Assembly (NCBI RefSeq): GCF_017875235.1
Contig: NZ_JAGGMI010000002.1
Coordinates: forward strand, 186,001-250,000
Origin: Asticcacaulis solisilvae
Lineage (GTDB): Bacteria > Pseudomonadota > Alphaproteobacteria > Caulobacterales > Caulobacteraceae
Direction: 5' to 3'
DNA length: 64,000 bases
This document shows, piece by piece, positions 26,238-35,096 of the stretch. The notes below the pieces were generated by a model. That model was not told the origin of the DNA. It did not search any database and saw only the letters and a program-made list of their open reading frames with translations. A program made the position numbers and the translations under genes. Numbering within the stretch: position 1 is the stretch's first letter; every line of letters begins with the position of its first letter.

Positions 26238-29200
26238 ATGACGGTCTTTTCCCACATTTCCGATTCCGATGCTGTCCTGACGCTTTCGGGCGTGCCCGAA
26301 GGTTTCGATGCCCTGGTCACCGCAGATCTGGCGCGTCGCGAAGCCGTCAGTGTCTTCGTCGCGCGCGATTTCGGCCGCATGACCGCCGTCACTGAGGCCT
26401 TGCGCTTCTTCGCACCGGAACTCGAAATCCTGGCCTTCCCAGCGTGGGACTGTCTGCCTTACGACCGAATTAGTCCGACGCCTGGCATTGTGGCGCAACG
26501 CATGTACGCCTTGGCGCGCCTGGCCGGCTACAAGATAAAAAAGCCGGAAAAGCCCGTTCTGGTGCTCACCACCGCGTCGGCGATGGTCCAGAAGATTCCG
26601 CCGCAAGCCATTGTGCGCGAAGGCTATTTGTCGCTCAAGCCTGGCCAGACCCAGGATATCGCCAAGCTGGAAAGCTACTTCCAGGGTCAAGGTTATACGC
26701 GTGTCTCAACGGTCGCGGAACGCGGCGAATTCGCCGTGCGCGGCGGTCTGCTCGACGTCTTTTCGCCGTCGTCGGACGAGCCGGTGCGCCTCGACTTCTT
26801 CGGCGACAGTCTCGAATCGATTCGCAGCTTCGATCCGGAAACCCAACGCTCGCTGAAACAGATCCCGTCGCTCGACTTTACGGCCGTCTCAGAGATCCGC
26901 GTCGACGAAGCCGGCATTTCGCGCTTCCGCCAACAGTATCTGGAAACCTTCGGCGCGCCAGGCGACGATCCGCTCTATGCTGCCTTGTCGGCTGGCATCC
27001 GCCGCCAGGGTATCGAGCACCTGTTGCCTTTGTTCTTCGACCATCTCGACAGCGTCTTTGATTACCTGCCTGAACGCAGCCTGATCATGCTCGACGCCCT
27101 GGCCGACAATGCCGTGGCGGAACGCGAAGCGACGATCAACGACGCCTACGAACTGCGCGCCGAAGCAGCAAAGGAAAAAGGCAATGGCGGCTATCGTGCC
27201 TTGCCACCCAAGCGTCTCTATCTCGATGAAAAGGCGTGGAAGCTGTCCCTGGCGGATCACCGCACCCGCCGCTTCGAGCCGTTCGAGACAGAGGGCAAGA
27301 CCGTCGTTGACCTAGGCGGCCGGCCGGGACGCAACTTCTCACAGGAAAGGCTGCTCGATTCGACCAACCTGTTCACTGCCGTCACCGACCACGCCAAGGC
27401 CTTGTCCAAGCAGGGCAAGCGCGTCCTCTTCGCCTCGTGGAGCGACGGCTCGTCCGAGCGTCTGGGGCAGATGCTCGACGACCACGGCATGGGCAAGCTG
27501 CGCCTCGCCACCTCGTGGGAGGATGCCCAGAGCTTCGGCGTCGGCGGCACCAAGGCCAAGCCGGTGCAGCGCGCCGTCCTGCCGCTCGATCATGGCTTCG
27601 AGACCGAATCCATGGCGGTCATTTCCGAGACCGACATCCTTGGCGACAGGTTAGCCCGTCCGCGTAAACGCCGGCGTGCACAGAACTTTCTGGCCGAAGC
27701 GTCGGCGCTCACACCTGGTGACCTGGTCGTGCACATCGAACACGGTATCGGCCGTTATGATGGCTTGAAAACGCTCGATGTCGCGGGCGCCCCGCACGAC
27801 TGTCTCGACCTGCAGTACGCCAATGACGCCAAGCTGTACCTACCCGTCGAAAACATCGACCTGCTGACGCGCTATGGCGCCGACAGCGACAGCGCGCAAC
27901 TCGATCGCCTGGGTTCGGCGAGTTGGCAGTCGCGCAAGGCCAAGGCCAAGCAGCGCCTGCGCGAAATGGCCGATGGCCTGATCCAGTTGGCGGCGGCGCG
28001 AGCGCTTCGCGAAGGCACGCGCATCGATCCGCCATCGGGGCTCTACGACGAGTTCTGCGCCCAGTTCCCGTACGAAGAGACCGACGATCAGCTGAACGCC
28101 ATCGCCGATGTCCTCGAAGACCTCGGCAAGGGCCAGCCGATGGACCGGCTCATCTGCGGCGATGTCGGCTTCGGCAAGACCGAAGTTGCCCTGCGCGCGG
28201 CGTTTGTGGTCGCCATGTCGGGCCAGCAGGTCGCCATCGTCTGTCCGACAACGCTTCTGGCGCGCCAGCATTTCAAGACCTTCAGCCAGCGCTTCCAGGG
28301 CTGGCCGGTGCGCGTGCGCCAACTGTCACGCCTGGTCGGCCGCAAGGATGCCGACGAAACGCGCGAGGGCCTGAAGAAGGGCGAGGTCGAGATCGTCATC
28401 GGCACCCACGCCCTGTTGTCCGAACAGGTGGCGTTCAAGGAGCTGGGCCTTGTCATCGTCGATGAAGAGCAGCACTTCGGCGTCAAGCACAAGGAAAAGC
28501 TGAAGACCTTCCGCGCCGACGTCCACATGCTGGCCCTGTCGGCGACGCCGATCCCGCGCACTCTGCAAATGGCGCTGTCGGGCATCCGCGACATGTCGAT
28601 CATCGCCACGCCGCCGGTCGACCGCATCGCCGTGCGCACCTATGTCCTGCCTTACGATCCGGTGGCGCTGCGTGAGGCGCTGCTGCGCGAAAAGTATCGC
28701 GGCGGCCAGGCCTATTACGTTGTGCCGCGCCTGAGCGATCTGCCGGACGTCGCCGAATTCCTGCGCACCCAGGTGCCGGAGATCAAGTTCATCACCGGCC
28801 ACGGACAACTGTCGCCGACCGCCCTGGAAGACGTCATGACGGCCTTCTATGACGGCCAGTACGACGTGCTGCTGTCGACGACCATCGTCGAATCCGGCCT
28901 GGATGTCCCAACGGCCAACACGCTGATCGTCCATCGCGCCGACATGTTCGGCCTGGCGCAGCTCTATCAGATCCGTGGCCGCGTTGGGCGTTCCAAGTCG
29001 CGCGCCTATGCGTATCTGACTACGCCGGCACATAAGACGCTGAGCCTCGCTTCAGAAAAGCGTCTCAAGGTTTTGCAATCACTCGACAATCTCGGCGCCG
29101 GCTTCCAGCTGGCCAGCCACGACCTCGACATTCGCGGCGGCGGCAACCTGCTGGGCCACGAACAGTCGGGCCATATCCGCGAAATCGGCGTCGAACTCTA

Positions 29201-29723
29201 TCAGCAGATGCTGGAAGACGCCGTCGCGGAGCTACGTTCGAAGACCGAGGACAGCCTGACCGACAATCGCAGCTGGTCGCCGCAAATCAATGCCGGCGCC
29301 GCCGTCATGATCCCGGAAAGCTATATCCCCGATCTCAACATCCGCTTGGCGCTCTATCGCCGCGTCTCGGAAGCCGAAAAGCTGGCCGACCGCGAAGCCC
29401 TGGCATCCGAACTGATCGACCGCTTCGGGCCCATCCCGGAAGAGGCCGAACAGCTGCTGAAAGTAGTTGGAATCAAGGGCCTGTGCCGGGAAGCCAATGT
29501 GGCCAAGATCGATGTCGGGCCCAAGGGCGCAGTCGTCACCTTCCGCAATGACAGCTTCGTCAATCCGATGGGCCTGGTGAAGTTTACGCAAAGCCAGCCG
29601 AACTGGCGCTTGCGTCCCGATCAGAAGATGTCGGTCATCGGCGAATGGCCGGATGCCGGCCAGCGCCTGATCGCGGCAGAGAAGATCATGCGCGAATTGG
29701 CGCGTCTGGCGGCCGAAAACTGA
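26238..29723 (+). CDS. mfd: Transcription-repair coupling factor Mfd
   Basis: This 1161-aa translocase removes stalled RNA polymerase and recruits UvrA. Order of domains: UvrB-like D1a-D2-D1b (residues 1-330, EFAVRGGLLDVFSP and LPYDRISP), CarD-like RNA-polymerase-interacting domain (about 480-550, PGDLVVHIEHGIGRYDGL), and the RecG-like helicase core with GDVGFGKTEVALRA (Walker A, about 641-650), VDEEQHFGVKHKEKL (motif II) and QLYQIRGRVGRS (motif VI). The TRCF C-terminal UvrA-inhibiting domain is near 1010-1110. The stop overlaps the next start (TGATG). Confidence 0.97.
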   Translation: MTVFSHISDSDAVLTLSGVPEGFDALVTADLARREAVSVFVARDFGRMTAVTEALRFFAPELEILAFPAWDCLPYDRISPTPGIVAQRMYALARLAGYKIKKPEKPVLVLTTASAMVQKIPPQAIVREGYLSLKPGQTQDIAKLESYFQGQGYTRVSTVAERGEFAVRGGLLDVFSPSSDEPVRLDFFGDSLESIRSFDPETQRSLKQIPSLDFTAVSEIRVDEAGISRFRQQYLETFGAPGDDPLYAALSAGIRRQGIEHLLPLFFDHLDSVFDYLPERSLIMLDALADNAVAEREATINDAYELRAEAAKEKGNGGYRALPPKRLYLDEKAWKLSLADHRTRRFEPFETEGKTVVDLGGRPGRNFSQERLLDSTNLFTAVTDHAKALSKQGKRVLFASWSDGSSERLGQMLDDHGMGKLRLATSWEDAQSFGVGGTKAKPVQRAVLPLDHGFETESMAVISETDILGDRLARPRKRRRAQNFLAEASALTPGDLVVHIEHGIGRYDGLKTLDVAGAPHDCLDLQYANDAKLYLPVENIDLLTRYGADSDSAQLDRLGSASWQSRKAKAKQRLREMADGLIQLAAARALREGTRIDPPSGLYDEFCAQFPYEETDDQLNAIADVLEDLGKGQPMDRLICGDVGFGKTEVALRAAFVVAMSGQQVAIVCPTTLLARQHFKTFSQRFQGWPVRVRQLSRLVGRKDADETREGLKKGEVEIVIGTHALLSEQVAFKELGLVIVDEEQHFGVKHKEKLKTFRADVHMLALSATPIPRTLQMALSGIRDMSIIATPPVDRIAVRTYVLPYDPVALREALLREKYRGGQAYYVVPRLSDLPDVAEFLRTQVPEIKFITGHGQLSPTALEDVMTAFYDGQYDVLLSTTIVESGLDVPTANTLIVHRADMFGLAQLYQIRGRVGRSKSRAYAYLTTPAHKTLSLASEKRLKVLQSLDNLGAGFQLASHDLDIRGGGNLLGHEQSGHIREIGVELYQQMLEDAVAELRSKTEDSLTDNRSWSPQINAGAAVMIPESYIPDLNIRLALYRRVSEAEKLADREALASELIDRFGPIPEEAEQLLKVVGIKGLCREANVAKIDVGPKGAVVTFRNDSFVNPMGLVKFTQSQPNWRLRPDQKMSVIGEWPDAGQRLIAAEKIMRELARLAAEN

Positions 29724-30205
29724 TGGATATCCGCGCTGAACAGCCGCAAGACACCACCGCCATCGGCGAGGTCGTGACGGCTGCATTCGGGCAGGCGGAC
29801 GAGGCCCGGTTGGTCGAGGAAATCCGGGCCGATGGCGATATTGCGGCGTCGCTGGTCGCGGTGCTCGACGGCAAGGTCATCGGCCATGTGCTGTTGTCAA
29901 AGATGCAGGCGCCGTTTTCCGCCATGGCCCTGGCGCCGCTCGCTGTACACCCAGCCTATCAGGGGCAGCGCGTCGGCGGCACACTCATGCGGACGGCCAT
30001 CGCGCGGGCGAGGCTCCTGGATGCCGAAGCGATCTTTGTTCAGGGAGATCCAGCCTATTACTCGCGTTTCGGCTTCAAGGTTGAAGCGGCGTCGGGCTTT
30101 ACATCGCCCTATGCCGGGCCGCATTTGATGGTTCTGGTGATGGGCGGAGCCCTGCCGGTCAGCGAAGGTGAAATCAGCCACGCGCCTGCATTCAGCCGGC
30201 TTTAA
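29723..30205 (+). CDS. GNAT family N-acetyltransferase (YhbS-like)
   Basis: This 160-aa single-domain acetyltransferase has VGHVLLSKMQ-like strand 4 (here VIGHVLLSKMQ), the acetyl-CoA loop region LAVHPAYQGQRVGGTLMRTA (about residues 74-93) and the late block VQGDPAYYSRFGFKVEA. The closest general type is YhbS; the substrate is unknown. Its ATG overlaps the mfd stop, so it is co-translated with mfd, but a functional link is not implied. Confidence 0.85.
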   Translation: MDIRAEQPQDTTAIGEVVTAAFGQADEARLVEEIRADGDIAASLVAVLDGKVIGHVLLSKMQAPFSAMALAPLAVHPAYQGQRVGGTLMRTAIARARLLDAEAIFVQGDPAYYSRFGFKVEAASGFTSPYAGPHLMVLVMGGALPVSEGEISHAPAFSRL

Positions 30206-30217
30206 ACGGTCTTATTT

Positions 30218-31546
30218 TCAGACAGCCTGGCGGCCGCGCGCACCGACGGCCTCCGCGGCGCGTGTAAGCGCCACGGCTGCGGGTTCGCCTTCAAGCATCT
30301 CAGCGACGCCAACTTCGAATTCGACGACATAGGGGGCCTTGCCCTGGCCGGAATCGAAGGCCGTGCAGCCAATGACGGCGGCTATGCGTTCGGCGACGTT
30401 GCGCGCGGCGGGCAGGGGCGTCGCCGGCAAGGCCAGGGCGAACACATCGTTCGACAGCCGGCCGCCGGTATCTTCGGCACGAACCAGACGCGCGATCATC
30501 GAGCCGATCTGCGGCACGGCATGATCGAGCAGCTTCTTGGCGCGGGCGCGCACGACTTCGGGCGTATCGGCGATCTTGAGCACGCAGATGCTCAGAGGCC
30601 GGTTGCGCGCATCGGCGGCCTTTGACAGCCGCGCCAGGTGCGACGCGAACAGGTCGCGGCCGAACAGGCCGGTCGCCTTATCGATCTCGGGATTGCGCCG
30701 CATGGACTCAAGCGTCTTGCGGATCGTCAGCTGGCGGCGGTGGCTACGCGCCAGCCGCAGCAGGCGGTCGGCGATTTCCTGAACACCGGCCTGGGCATTG
30801 GCGATATCGTTGACACCGCGCAGATAGGCGTCGCCCAAGTCAAGCTCAACGGCGTCATTCAGGCGCAGCAGCACCGGCGTATGATAAAGGCGTGTGTTGC
30901 GCCGCATGCCCGACGCGACCGACAGGGCTTCGGAGGGCTGTTCACCACTCCATAGCAGCACGGCGTCAAAACTCTTGTCGTGCAGATAGTCAAAAGCACT
31001 ATAGCTCGACAGGGCCGCCACCGTCTCAGCGCCCTGGCGGCGCAGTTCGTGGGTGAGCGCCAGGTATTCGGGATGCGGCTGTCCGATCGACAGCAGGCTC
31101 AACGGCGCCTGATCGTGCATGAGCCGGTCTGCCTGCTCGAGCGGAATATCGAAGGTCTGGCACCGCGTATCGTATTCTTCCTCGGCGACGCAGGCGCGCA
31201 CCATATGCTCGACCGACAACAGGATCTGCTGGGGATGGGCGGCGCGCGTAAAGGCCATATCCCAGCCTTCGGGCACCTGGAAGCCATCGTCGTCGCGCGC
31301 CATGATAACGGGAATACGGCGCGGCCAGGCGGCGGCGCGCAGTTTGTCGAGCAGGTAGGGCGTGGCGATTTGCGTGCCCTCATCGACCATGACCGCTTCG
31401 ATGGGCAGGTCGGACAGGGCGGCATAGGCGGCATCGGGATGTAGCGCGCTCAGCGTCTGCAATCCCAGCCGGTCGAGCTCGTCGCTCATGCCCTGCATCC
31501 AGCCATCGGTTTGGCCCAGCAGCAAGAGACGGGGATTGATACTCAC
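30218..31546 (-). CDS. popA: PopA-like c-di-GMP effector: two receiver domains plus degenerate GGDEF
   Basis: The 442-aa protein has two receiver-like domains (residues 1-125, with a possible acceptor Asp55 in VMVDEG; and about 145-265, where the acceptor position in DAVLLWSG is lost) and a GGDEF fold (about 285-440). The inhibitory c-di-GMP site is intact: RAED at 356-359. Seven residues on, the active site reads LSNDVF instead of GGDEF, so cyclase activity is not expected. This matches Caulobacter PopA, which binds c-di-GMP at its I-site and recruits RcdA and CtrA to the polar ClpXP protease. The assignment rests on architecture and motif spacing. Confidence 0.8.
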   Translation of the reverse strand: MSINPRLLLLGQTDGWMQGMSDELDRLGLQTLSALHPDAAYAALSDLPIEAVMVDEGTQIATPYLLDKLRAAAWPRRIPVIMARDDDGFQVPEGWDMAFTRAAHPQQILLSVEHMVRACVAEEEYDTRCQTFDIPLEQADRLMHDQAPLSLLSIGQPHPEYLALTHELRRQGAETVAALSSYSAFDYLHDKSFDAVLLWSGEQPSEALSVASGMRRNTRLYHTPVLLRLNDAVELDLGDAYLRGVNDIANAQAGVQEIADRLLRLARSHRRQLTIRKTLESMRRNPEIDKATGLFGRDLFASHLARLSKAADARNRPLSICVLKIADTPEVVRARAKKLLDHAVPQIGSMIARLVRAEDTGGRLSNDVFALALPATPLPAARNVAERIAAVIGCTAFDSGQGKAPYVVEFEVGVAEMLEGEPAAVALTRAAEAVGARGRQAV

Positions 31547-31638
31547 GCGTTTAGCACTCCCGGGGACAGCGACTCAACGTTCCAATGACTGGATACCAGT
31601 CTTAAGGCGCAACAGTAAACAGACTCACTCACAACTCG

Positions 31639-31875
31639 TTAGTTTCGATGCGCCACTGCGCGGCGGACGCGAAAAACCCAATGACTATCGTGGTTTTCCT
31701 GGGCGTCCATAACAAGGCCATTCTGGGTGCAGAAGTGCGGGACATCGATCTGTGCCATCGGGTCGTCGGCCATCAGCGTCACACGTGCGTGCGTCTCCAG
31801 GGCGCGGCGCAGTTTTAGCGTCGGGACGGGGCAACGATGGCCACGGGCATCTATAGTGGTGTCGTTTTCAGGCAT
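31639..31875 (-). CDS. TusA/SirA-family sulfur carrier protein
   Basis: A 78-aa protein with the TusA hallmark CPxP: IDARGHRCPVPTLKLRRAL. The cysteine carries persulfide sulfur in the family (tRNA 2-thiouridine, molybdenum cofactor or sulfur oxidation). The ATG at 31875 gives the family start. It lies between the mannanase and popA genes on the same strand, 92 bases upstream of popA. Which sulfur pathway it serves cannot be read from the context. Confidence 0.85.
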   Translation of the reverse strand: MPENDTTIDARGHRCPVPTLKLRRALETHARVTLMADDPMAQIDVPHFCTQNGLVMDAQENHDSHWVFRVRRAVAHRN

Positions 31876-31945
31876 CAGAAAAACTTTGGACCGCTGTACG
31901 AGCGGATATCTCGCACAACGGCCCAAAATCGCAATCTGATTATTT

Positions 31946-33322
31946 TCACGCAGCCTTTTTCGTCGCCGGGCGCAGGGTCTTCAGCTTTTCGGCGTGCGCC
32001 TTAATGAGGGCCTGCGTTGAGGTGTCGGTGTTAAAGACGCTGTACCAGCCTTGGGGCTCGTGCGGCGGGTCACCGACATAGGCCGTTTCGCCGCGCAGCA
32101 TCTTGTAATCCTTGTGCAGGGCGCGGCCGGCGCCGCCCCAGGCCCAGAAGTTCGAACCGGCGACCGGCGTATCGTGGCTGATGGCGTCTTCCACGGCCTT
32201 GTAGATCATGGCGTAGAACCTGTCCTTGTAGACGGTCGGCGTGCCCGGCTCATAGGCCGTATCGTCACGCGGGAAGCCGAACTCTTCGAAGACCACCGGC
32301 TTGCCCAGCTTCTCGGCCATCTTGATATGGGCATTGATATAGGCTTGCACCTTTTCGGCGCCGCCATCGAAGGTCCCGGCCAGGTTCTTGCCGTCGACCC
32401 ACGACCAGTTCTGCGGCCAGATATGCGCCGTCAGGTAGTCGATATGTTCGTGAGCTTTTTCAACGATGTGCGCCTGATTGTTCGCACCCATCAGGCCTTC
32501 ATGGCCCAGCGAGACCAGGTGGTTCTTGTCCAGCGATCGGATCAGCATCGCGGTGTCCTTGATCCAGCCGTAATAGGCCTGTTCGTTGGCCGCGATCGAA
32601 GCTTCGGAACCACCCGGACGCGGCTCGTTCGACAGCTGCCAGGCCATGATGGCCGTATCCTCGGCGTAAGGCTTGCCGGTGATGGTGTTGACGCGGCTGA
32701 CGACCTTACGGACATTGGCGTAGTAGACGTCCTTGGCCGCCTGGCTTTGATAGAATTTCGACGACACATTGGCGAATTCGGGCCACGGATGCGCTGGATC
32801 GCCGGCATTGATGTAGTGGCCGCCATTGACATAGTATTGGAGCGTCGTCATGCCGCCCGACCATTCCCAGAAGTTGGTCAGGTACAGGACCGCGCGCATG
32901 TCGCGTTTCTTCATTTCGGCCATCAGGAAGTCGAGGCCGATCAGAAGGTCTTCGTTATAGTCGCCGGGCTTGTTGAGCGTCGCCGGATCGAGCGAATTGT
33001 TGAGTGGGCTCAGTTCAGACAAGGCCAGGACGCGCAGGTTGTCGATCCCCAGCGCCTTCATGTCGTCCAGTTCCTTGACCAGGCGGGCGCGGTTGCCGAA
33101 GGCTGCCGTCGAGCCGAGATAGGCGCCGTACCAGATATTGGCGCCGACATAGCGATAGGTCTGGCCCCGCAGCTTGAAGACCGTACCTTCGACGGTGACG
33201 AAATCCGACGGCTTTTTGACCTTGGCCTTTTTGCGCGTCTTGGCTTCGGCCATGCCTGTGACAGAAAGACCTGCCGTGGCGAGGGCGGCAGCCAAAAGGC
33301 TGCGGCGTGAAACGGATGTCAT
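31946..33322 (-). CDS. Tat-exported GH5 endo-beta-mannanase-like glycoside hydrolase
   Basis: The 458-aa enzyme has a twin-arginine signal (SRRSLLAAALATAG) followed by a Lys-rich linker and a TIM-barrel GH5 domain, most like subfamily 7 beta-mannanases. The acid/base is Glu233 in WQLSNEPRP, and the nucleophile is Glu347 in VVFEEFG. Aromatic subsite residues are plentiful (NFWEWSGG, HIWPQNWSW). Mannan is the likely substrate, with related beta-glycans possible. The ribosome site is GGAAGGGA before the ATG. A large inverted repeat lies 120-155 bases upstream and may be its operator. Confidence 0.87.
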   Translation of the reverse strand: MTSVSRRSLLAAALATAGLSVTGMAEAKTRKKAKVKKPSDFVTVEGTVFKLRGQTYRYVGANIWYGAYLGSTAAFGNRARLVKELDDMKALGIDNLRVLALSELSPLNNSLDPATLNKPGDYNEDLLIGLDFLMAEMKKRDMRAVLYLTNFWEWSGGMTTLQYYVNGGHYINAGDPAHPWPEFANVSSKFYQSQAAKDVYYANVRKVVSRVNTITGKPYAEDTAIMAWQLSNEPRPGGSEASIAANEQAYYGWIKDTAMLIRSLDKNHLVSLGHEGLMGANNQAHIVEKAHEHIDYLTAHIWPQNWSWVDGKNLAGTFDGGAEKVQAYINAHIKMAEKLGKPVVFEEFGFPRDDTAYEPGTPTVYKDRFYAMIYKAVEDAISHDTPVAGSNFWAWGGAGRALHKDYKMLRGETAYVGDPPHEPQGWYSVFNTDTSTQALIKAHAEKLKTLRPATKKAA

Positions 33323-33441
33323 GAAATGTCCCTTCCTGCTGAATTATTTTTGGCCGGCATTCCGGCATAAGCCAAATTTGTAAATCAGAATAATGAAATA
33401 TGAAATATTTAACCGGCCCGAATTATCAAAATTATTTGGAT

Positions 33442-33477
33442 ATACCAGGTCTTACCACGTGAAGTAATACCTGGTAT
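33442..33477. promoter_or_regulatory. Large operator-like inverted repeat (ATACCAGGT...ACCTGGTAT)
   Basis: Arms 33442-33455 (ATACCAGGTCTTAC) and 33464-33477 (GTAATACCTGGTAT) are inverse complements with one mismatch, around an 8-base spacer containing CACGTG. The right arm itself holds the 11-bp palindrome ATACC-T-GGTAT. The form suggests two dimer sites of a GntR- or LacI-like repressor controlling the mannanase. The regulator is not identified. Confidence 0.6.
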
Positions 33478-33592
33478 GTCTATGATAATTCGAAAGAAGT
33501 TGCGCTTGTGTTCGGACTACCGGTATGACCGATTTTTCGGTTCTTGCTGCTTTGTATCGGCTGTTCGCCGCGATACCGACAAGTCGCGGTCA

Positions 33593-33611
33593 TACAGGTG
33601 TACGACCTGTA
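33593..33611. promoter_or_regulatory. Inverted repeat TACAGGT-GTACG-ACCTGTA
   Basis: Perfect seven-base arms around a five-base spacer, between the mannanase promoter region and the methyltransferase 3' end. It shares the AGGT/ACCT core with the larger inverted repeat upstream of the mannanase, so it may be a weaker or related site. Confidence 0.35.
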
Positions 33612-33697
33612 CGAAACAGACTTGGGACGAGGTTAGACGCTCTTTAAATCTGCAAGCGATTTCAAAGAGTCACATCAATTGGCTAAGAAGAGGTTAA

Positions 33698-34579
33698 TCA
33701 AGGCGTTACGACCTTTTCGCCTTTTTCCAGCAAGGCATAGCCGTTCATGCGGCAATAGGGTCTGAGACGCTCTTCCAGTGCAAATTGCATGAAAAACCGG
33801 CCGATCGGCCCGGCTGGGAGGTCGCGGCCAACCTTGCGTCCTTCGTCGCCGATGAAGCGCAGATCTTTGATCTGCCAGTGACGCTCGGCGAAGAATCGCG
33901 GCCAGGCGTCCGCTTCAACGCCCGGATCGAACAGGAAGGGCGCACTGTGTGCGAGACGCTTGCGAATGCCGCTGCGCGCCGTGATCGTCTGGAAGAAGGG
34001 TGAGGCGTAGTCAGTGATCCAGAAGACGATGTGATCTTGCGCATCGAGATCCCGCGCCAGGTCGGCAACCGCCGCATTGCTGAGATAAGGAGTAACACCC
34101 TCGGTCAGGACCAGTATCCTCCGGGCGCGTCCGTTGATATCGGCCAGCAGCTTGCGGCGTTCGACGTCATCCGACAGATCGCAGCCGATACGCGCCAGCC
34201 GGCAGGCGGCCGTCTCATCGGCCAGGGCATCGGTCTTGTAGTTGATCATGTGCGGAAAATCCGCTTCGACCCATTGAAAATCCGCCGGCAGGTCGAGACG
34301 GTAGGGGCGGGTATCCAGTCCGGCGCCGAGATTGAGCACCAGATCGACACCATCGCCTATCGCGTCGCCGATGAGCGCATCGATAATCCACGTTCGCACC
34401 GACAGCGTCCACGCCATGGCGCGTTCCGCACCCATATGCTTGGCCACGCGCCGTCCGCGCTCGCCGGAAAGCCTTTCGGCCAGCGGATCGTGGAAGAGGG
34501 CGTCGCGCCTCTTAGATTCGAGTCCGCGGTAATGCGCCACCCAAAAAGCTGTATCAGATACGTGGTCGACGCTGGCCAT
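33698..34579 (-). CDS. Leucine carboxyl methyltransferase-like (LCM) SAM methyltransferase
   Basis: The 293-aa class I methyltransferase has the SAM-binding motif LVLNLGAGLDTRPYRLDLP, followed by WVEADFPHMINYK (motif II), ILVLTEGVTPYLS (post-II) and DHIVFWITDYASP. This places it in PF04072, whose bacterial members are mostly uncharacterised O-methyltransferases related to polyketide and phthiocerol methylases. GGAG ahead of ATG at 34579 selects that start over a TTG four codons upstream. It seems monocistronic. Confidence 0.85.
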   Translation of the reverse strand: MASVDHVSDTAFWVAHYRGLESKRRDALFHDPLAERLSGERGRRVAKHMGAERAMAWTLSVRTWIIDALIGDAIGDGVDLVLNLGAGLDTRPYRLDLPADFQWVEADFPHMINYKTDALADETAACRLARIGCDLSDDVERRKLLADINGRARRILVLTEGVTPYLSNAAVADLARDLDAQDHIVFWITDYASPFFQTITARSGIRKRLAHSAPFLFDPGVEADAWPRFFAERHWQIKDLRFIGDEGRKVGRDLPAGPIGRFFMQFALEERLRPYCRMNGYALLEKGEKVVTP

Positions 34580-34741
34580 AATCCGCTCCAAAGCATTGCC
34601 TGCCTATTGTCTTAGGAGCGTTGCCCCGGGTCGACAAGGTTTACGCACGGCTTATGCCACCGGACCGTCGCGAGCATGCCAAGATTATGCCCGGTCTGAT
34701 AGACTGCCAGGTCTTCGGTGGGGCTTGCACAGGAGATAGCT

Positions 34742-34897
34742 ATGCGCATTTCACCCATGGATGAACGCGGCGTTCAACGCCGCCCGATGAGTGACGCGAA
34801 CAAGATGGGCCTGGTGCTTGTCCTCGTGGCGTTGCTGGCATTCGGCGCCTATGCCCTCATCTTTTTCATCGGCTTCCTTGGCGATGTATTGAACTAA
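34742..34897 (+). CDS. 51-aa single-pass membrane protein, unknown
   Basis: The reading frame begins MRISPMDERGVQRRPMSDAN and then has one hydrophobic helix (GLVLVLVALLAFGAYALIFF) with a short tail. AGGAG at 34731-34735 stands six bases before the ATG, which is good support for translation. It has no recognised family. The TAA stop is made by the first bases of the inverted-repeat element that follows, so its original 3' end may have been altered by the element. Confidence 0.65.
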   Translation: MRISPMDERGVQRRPMSDANKMGLVLVLVALLAFGAYALIFFIGFLGDVLN

Positions 34898-35091
34898 AAA
34901 AGGACGGCCCAGCCGTCCCAGGCTACTGACAAACCCCCTATCTTTTTTGAGAAGGGCCAATTGCCACAATTTGATTCCGATATGTTCACCGCTTGATTCC
35001 GAGACGTTCCGTGAATCAGGTGGCAATATACCGCATGAAAATTGTCCACAGACTTTGTCAGCAGCCTGGGACGGCCCAGCCGTCCTTTTTT
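34896..35091. mobile_element. 196-bp MITE-like element with 38-bp terminal inverted repeats
   Basis: The ends 34896-34933 and 35054-35091 are inverse complements at 34 of 38 bases. Each end folds into a GGACGGC-3 base loop-GCCGTCC hairpin next to a run of six A or T, so the element has an outward-facing terminator at each side. TA dinucleotides flank or overlap both ends. The interior holds no gene but contains two direct copies of TTGATTCCGA, an ATTGCCAC/GTGGCAAT inverted pair and three GANTC sites. Non-autonomous transposon origin is an inference. Confidence 0.55.
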
Positions 35092-35096
35092 AGTGC

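Larger units (their letters stand above)
33323..33697. other. AT-rich regulatory spacer upstream of the mannanase gene
   Basis: No convincing gene is present; a 73-codon plus-strand frame (33476-33697) lacks a ribosome site and recognisable content. The stretch is AT-richer than its surroundings and contains the 14+14 inverted repeat at 33442-33477 and a second inverted repeat at 33593-33611. It also has a small hairpin ACCGA-TTTT-TCGGT at about 33527-33541. It probably holds the mannanase promoter. Confidence 0.55.

Noticed and set aside
32051..33310. 419-codon plus-strand frame opposite the mannanase
   Set aside because: Antisense shadow; the minus-strand gene has a Tat signal and both GH5 catalytic glutamates.
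33476..33697. 73-codon plus-strand frame in the mannanase upstream region
   Set aside because: No ribosome site, no recognisable content, and it overlaps operator-like repeats.
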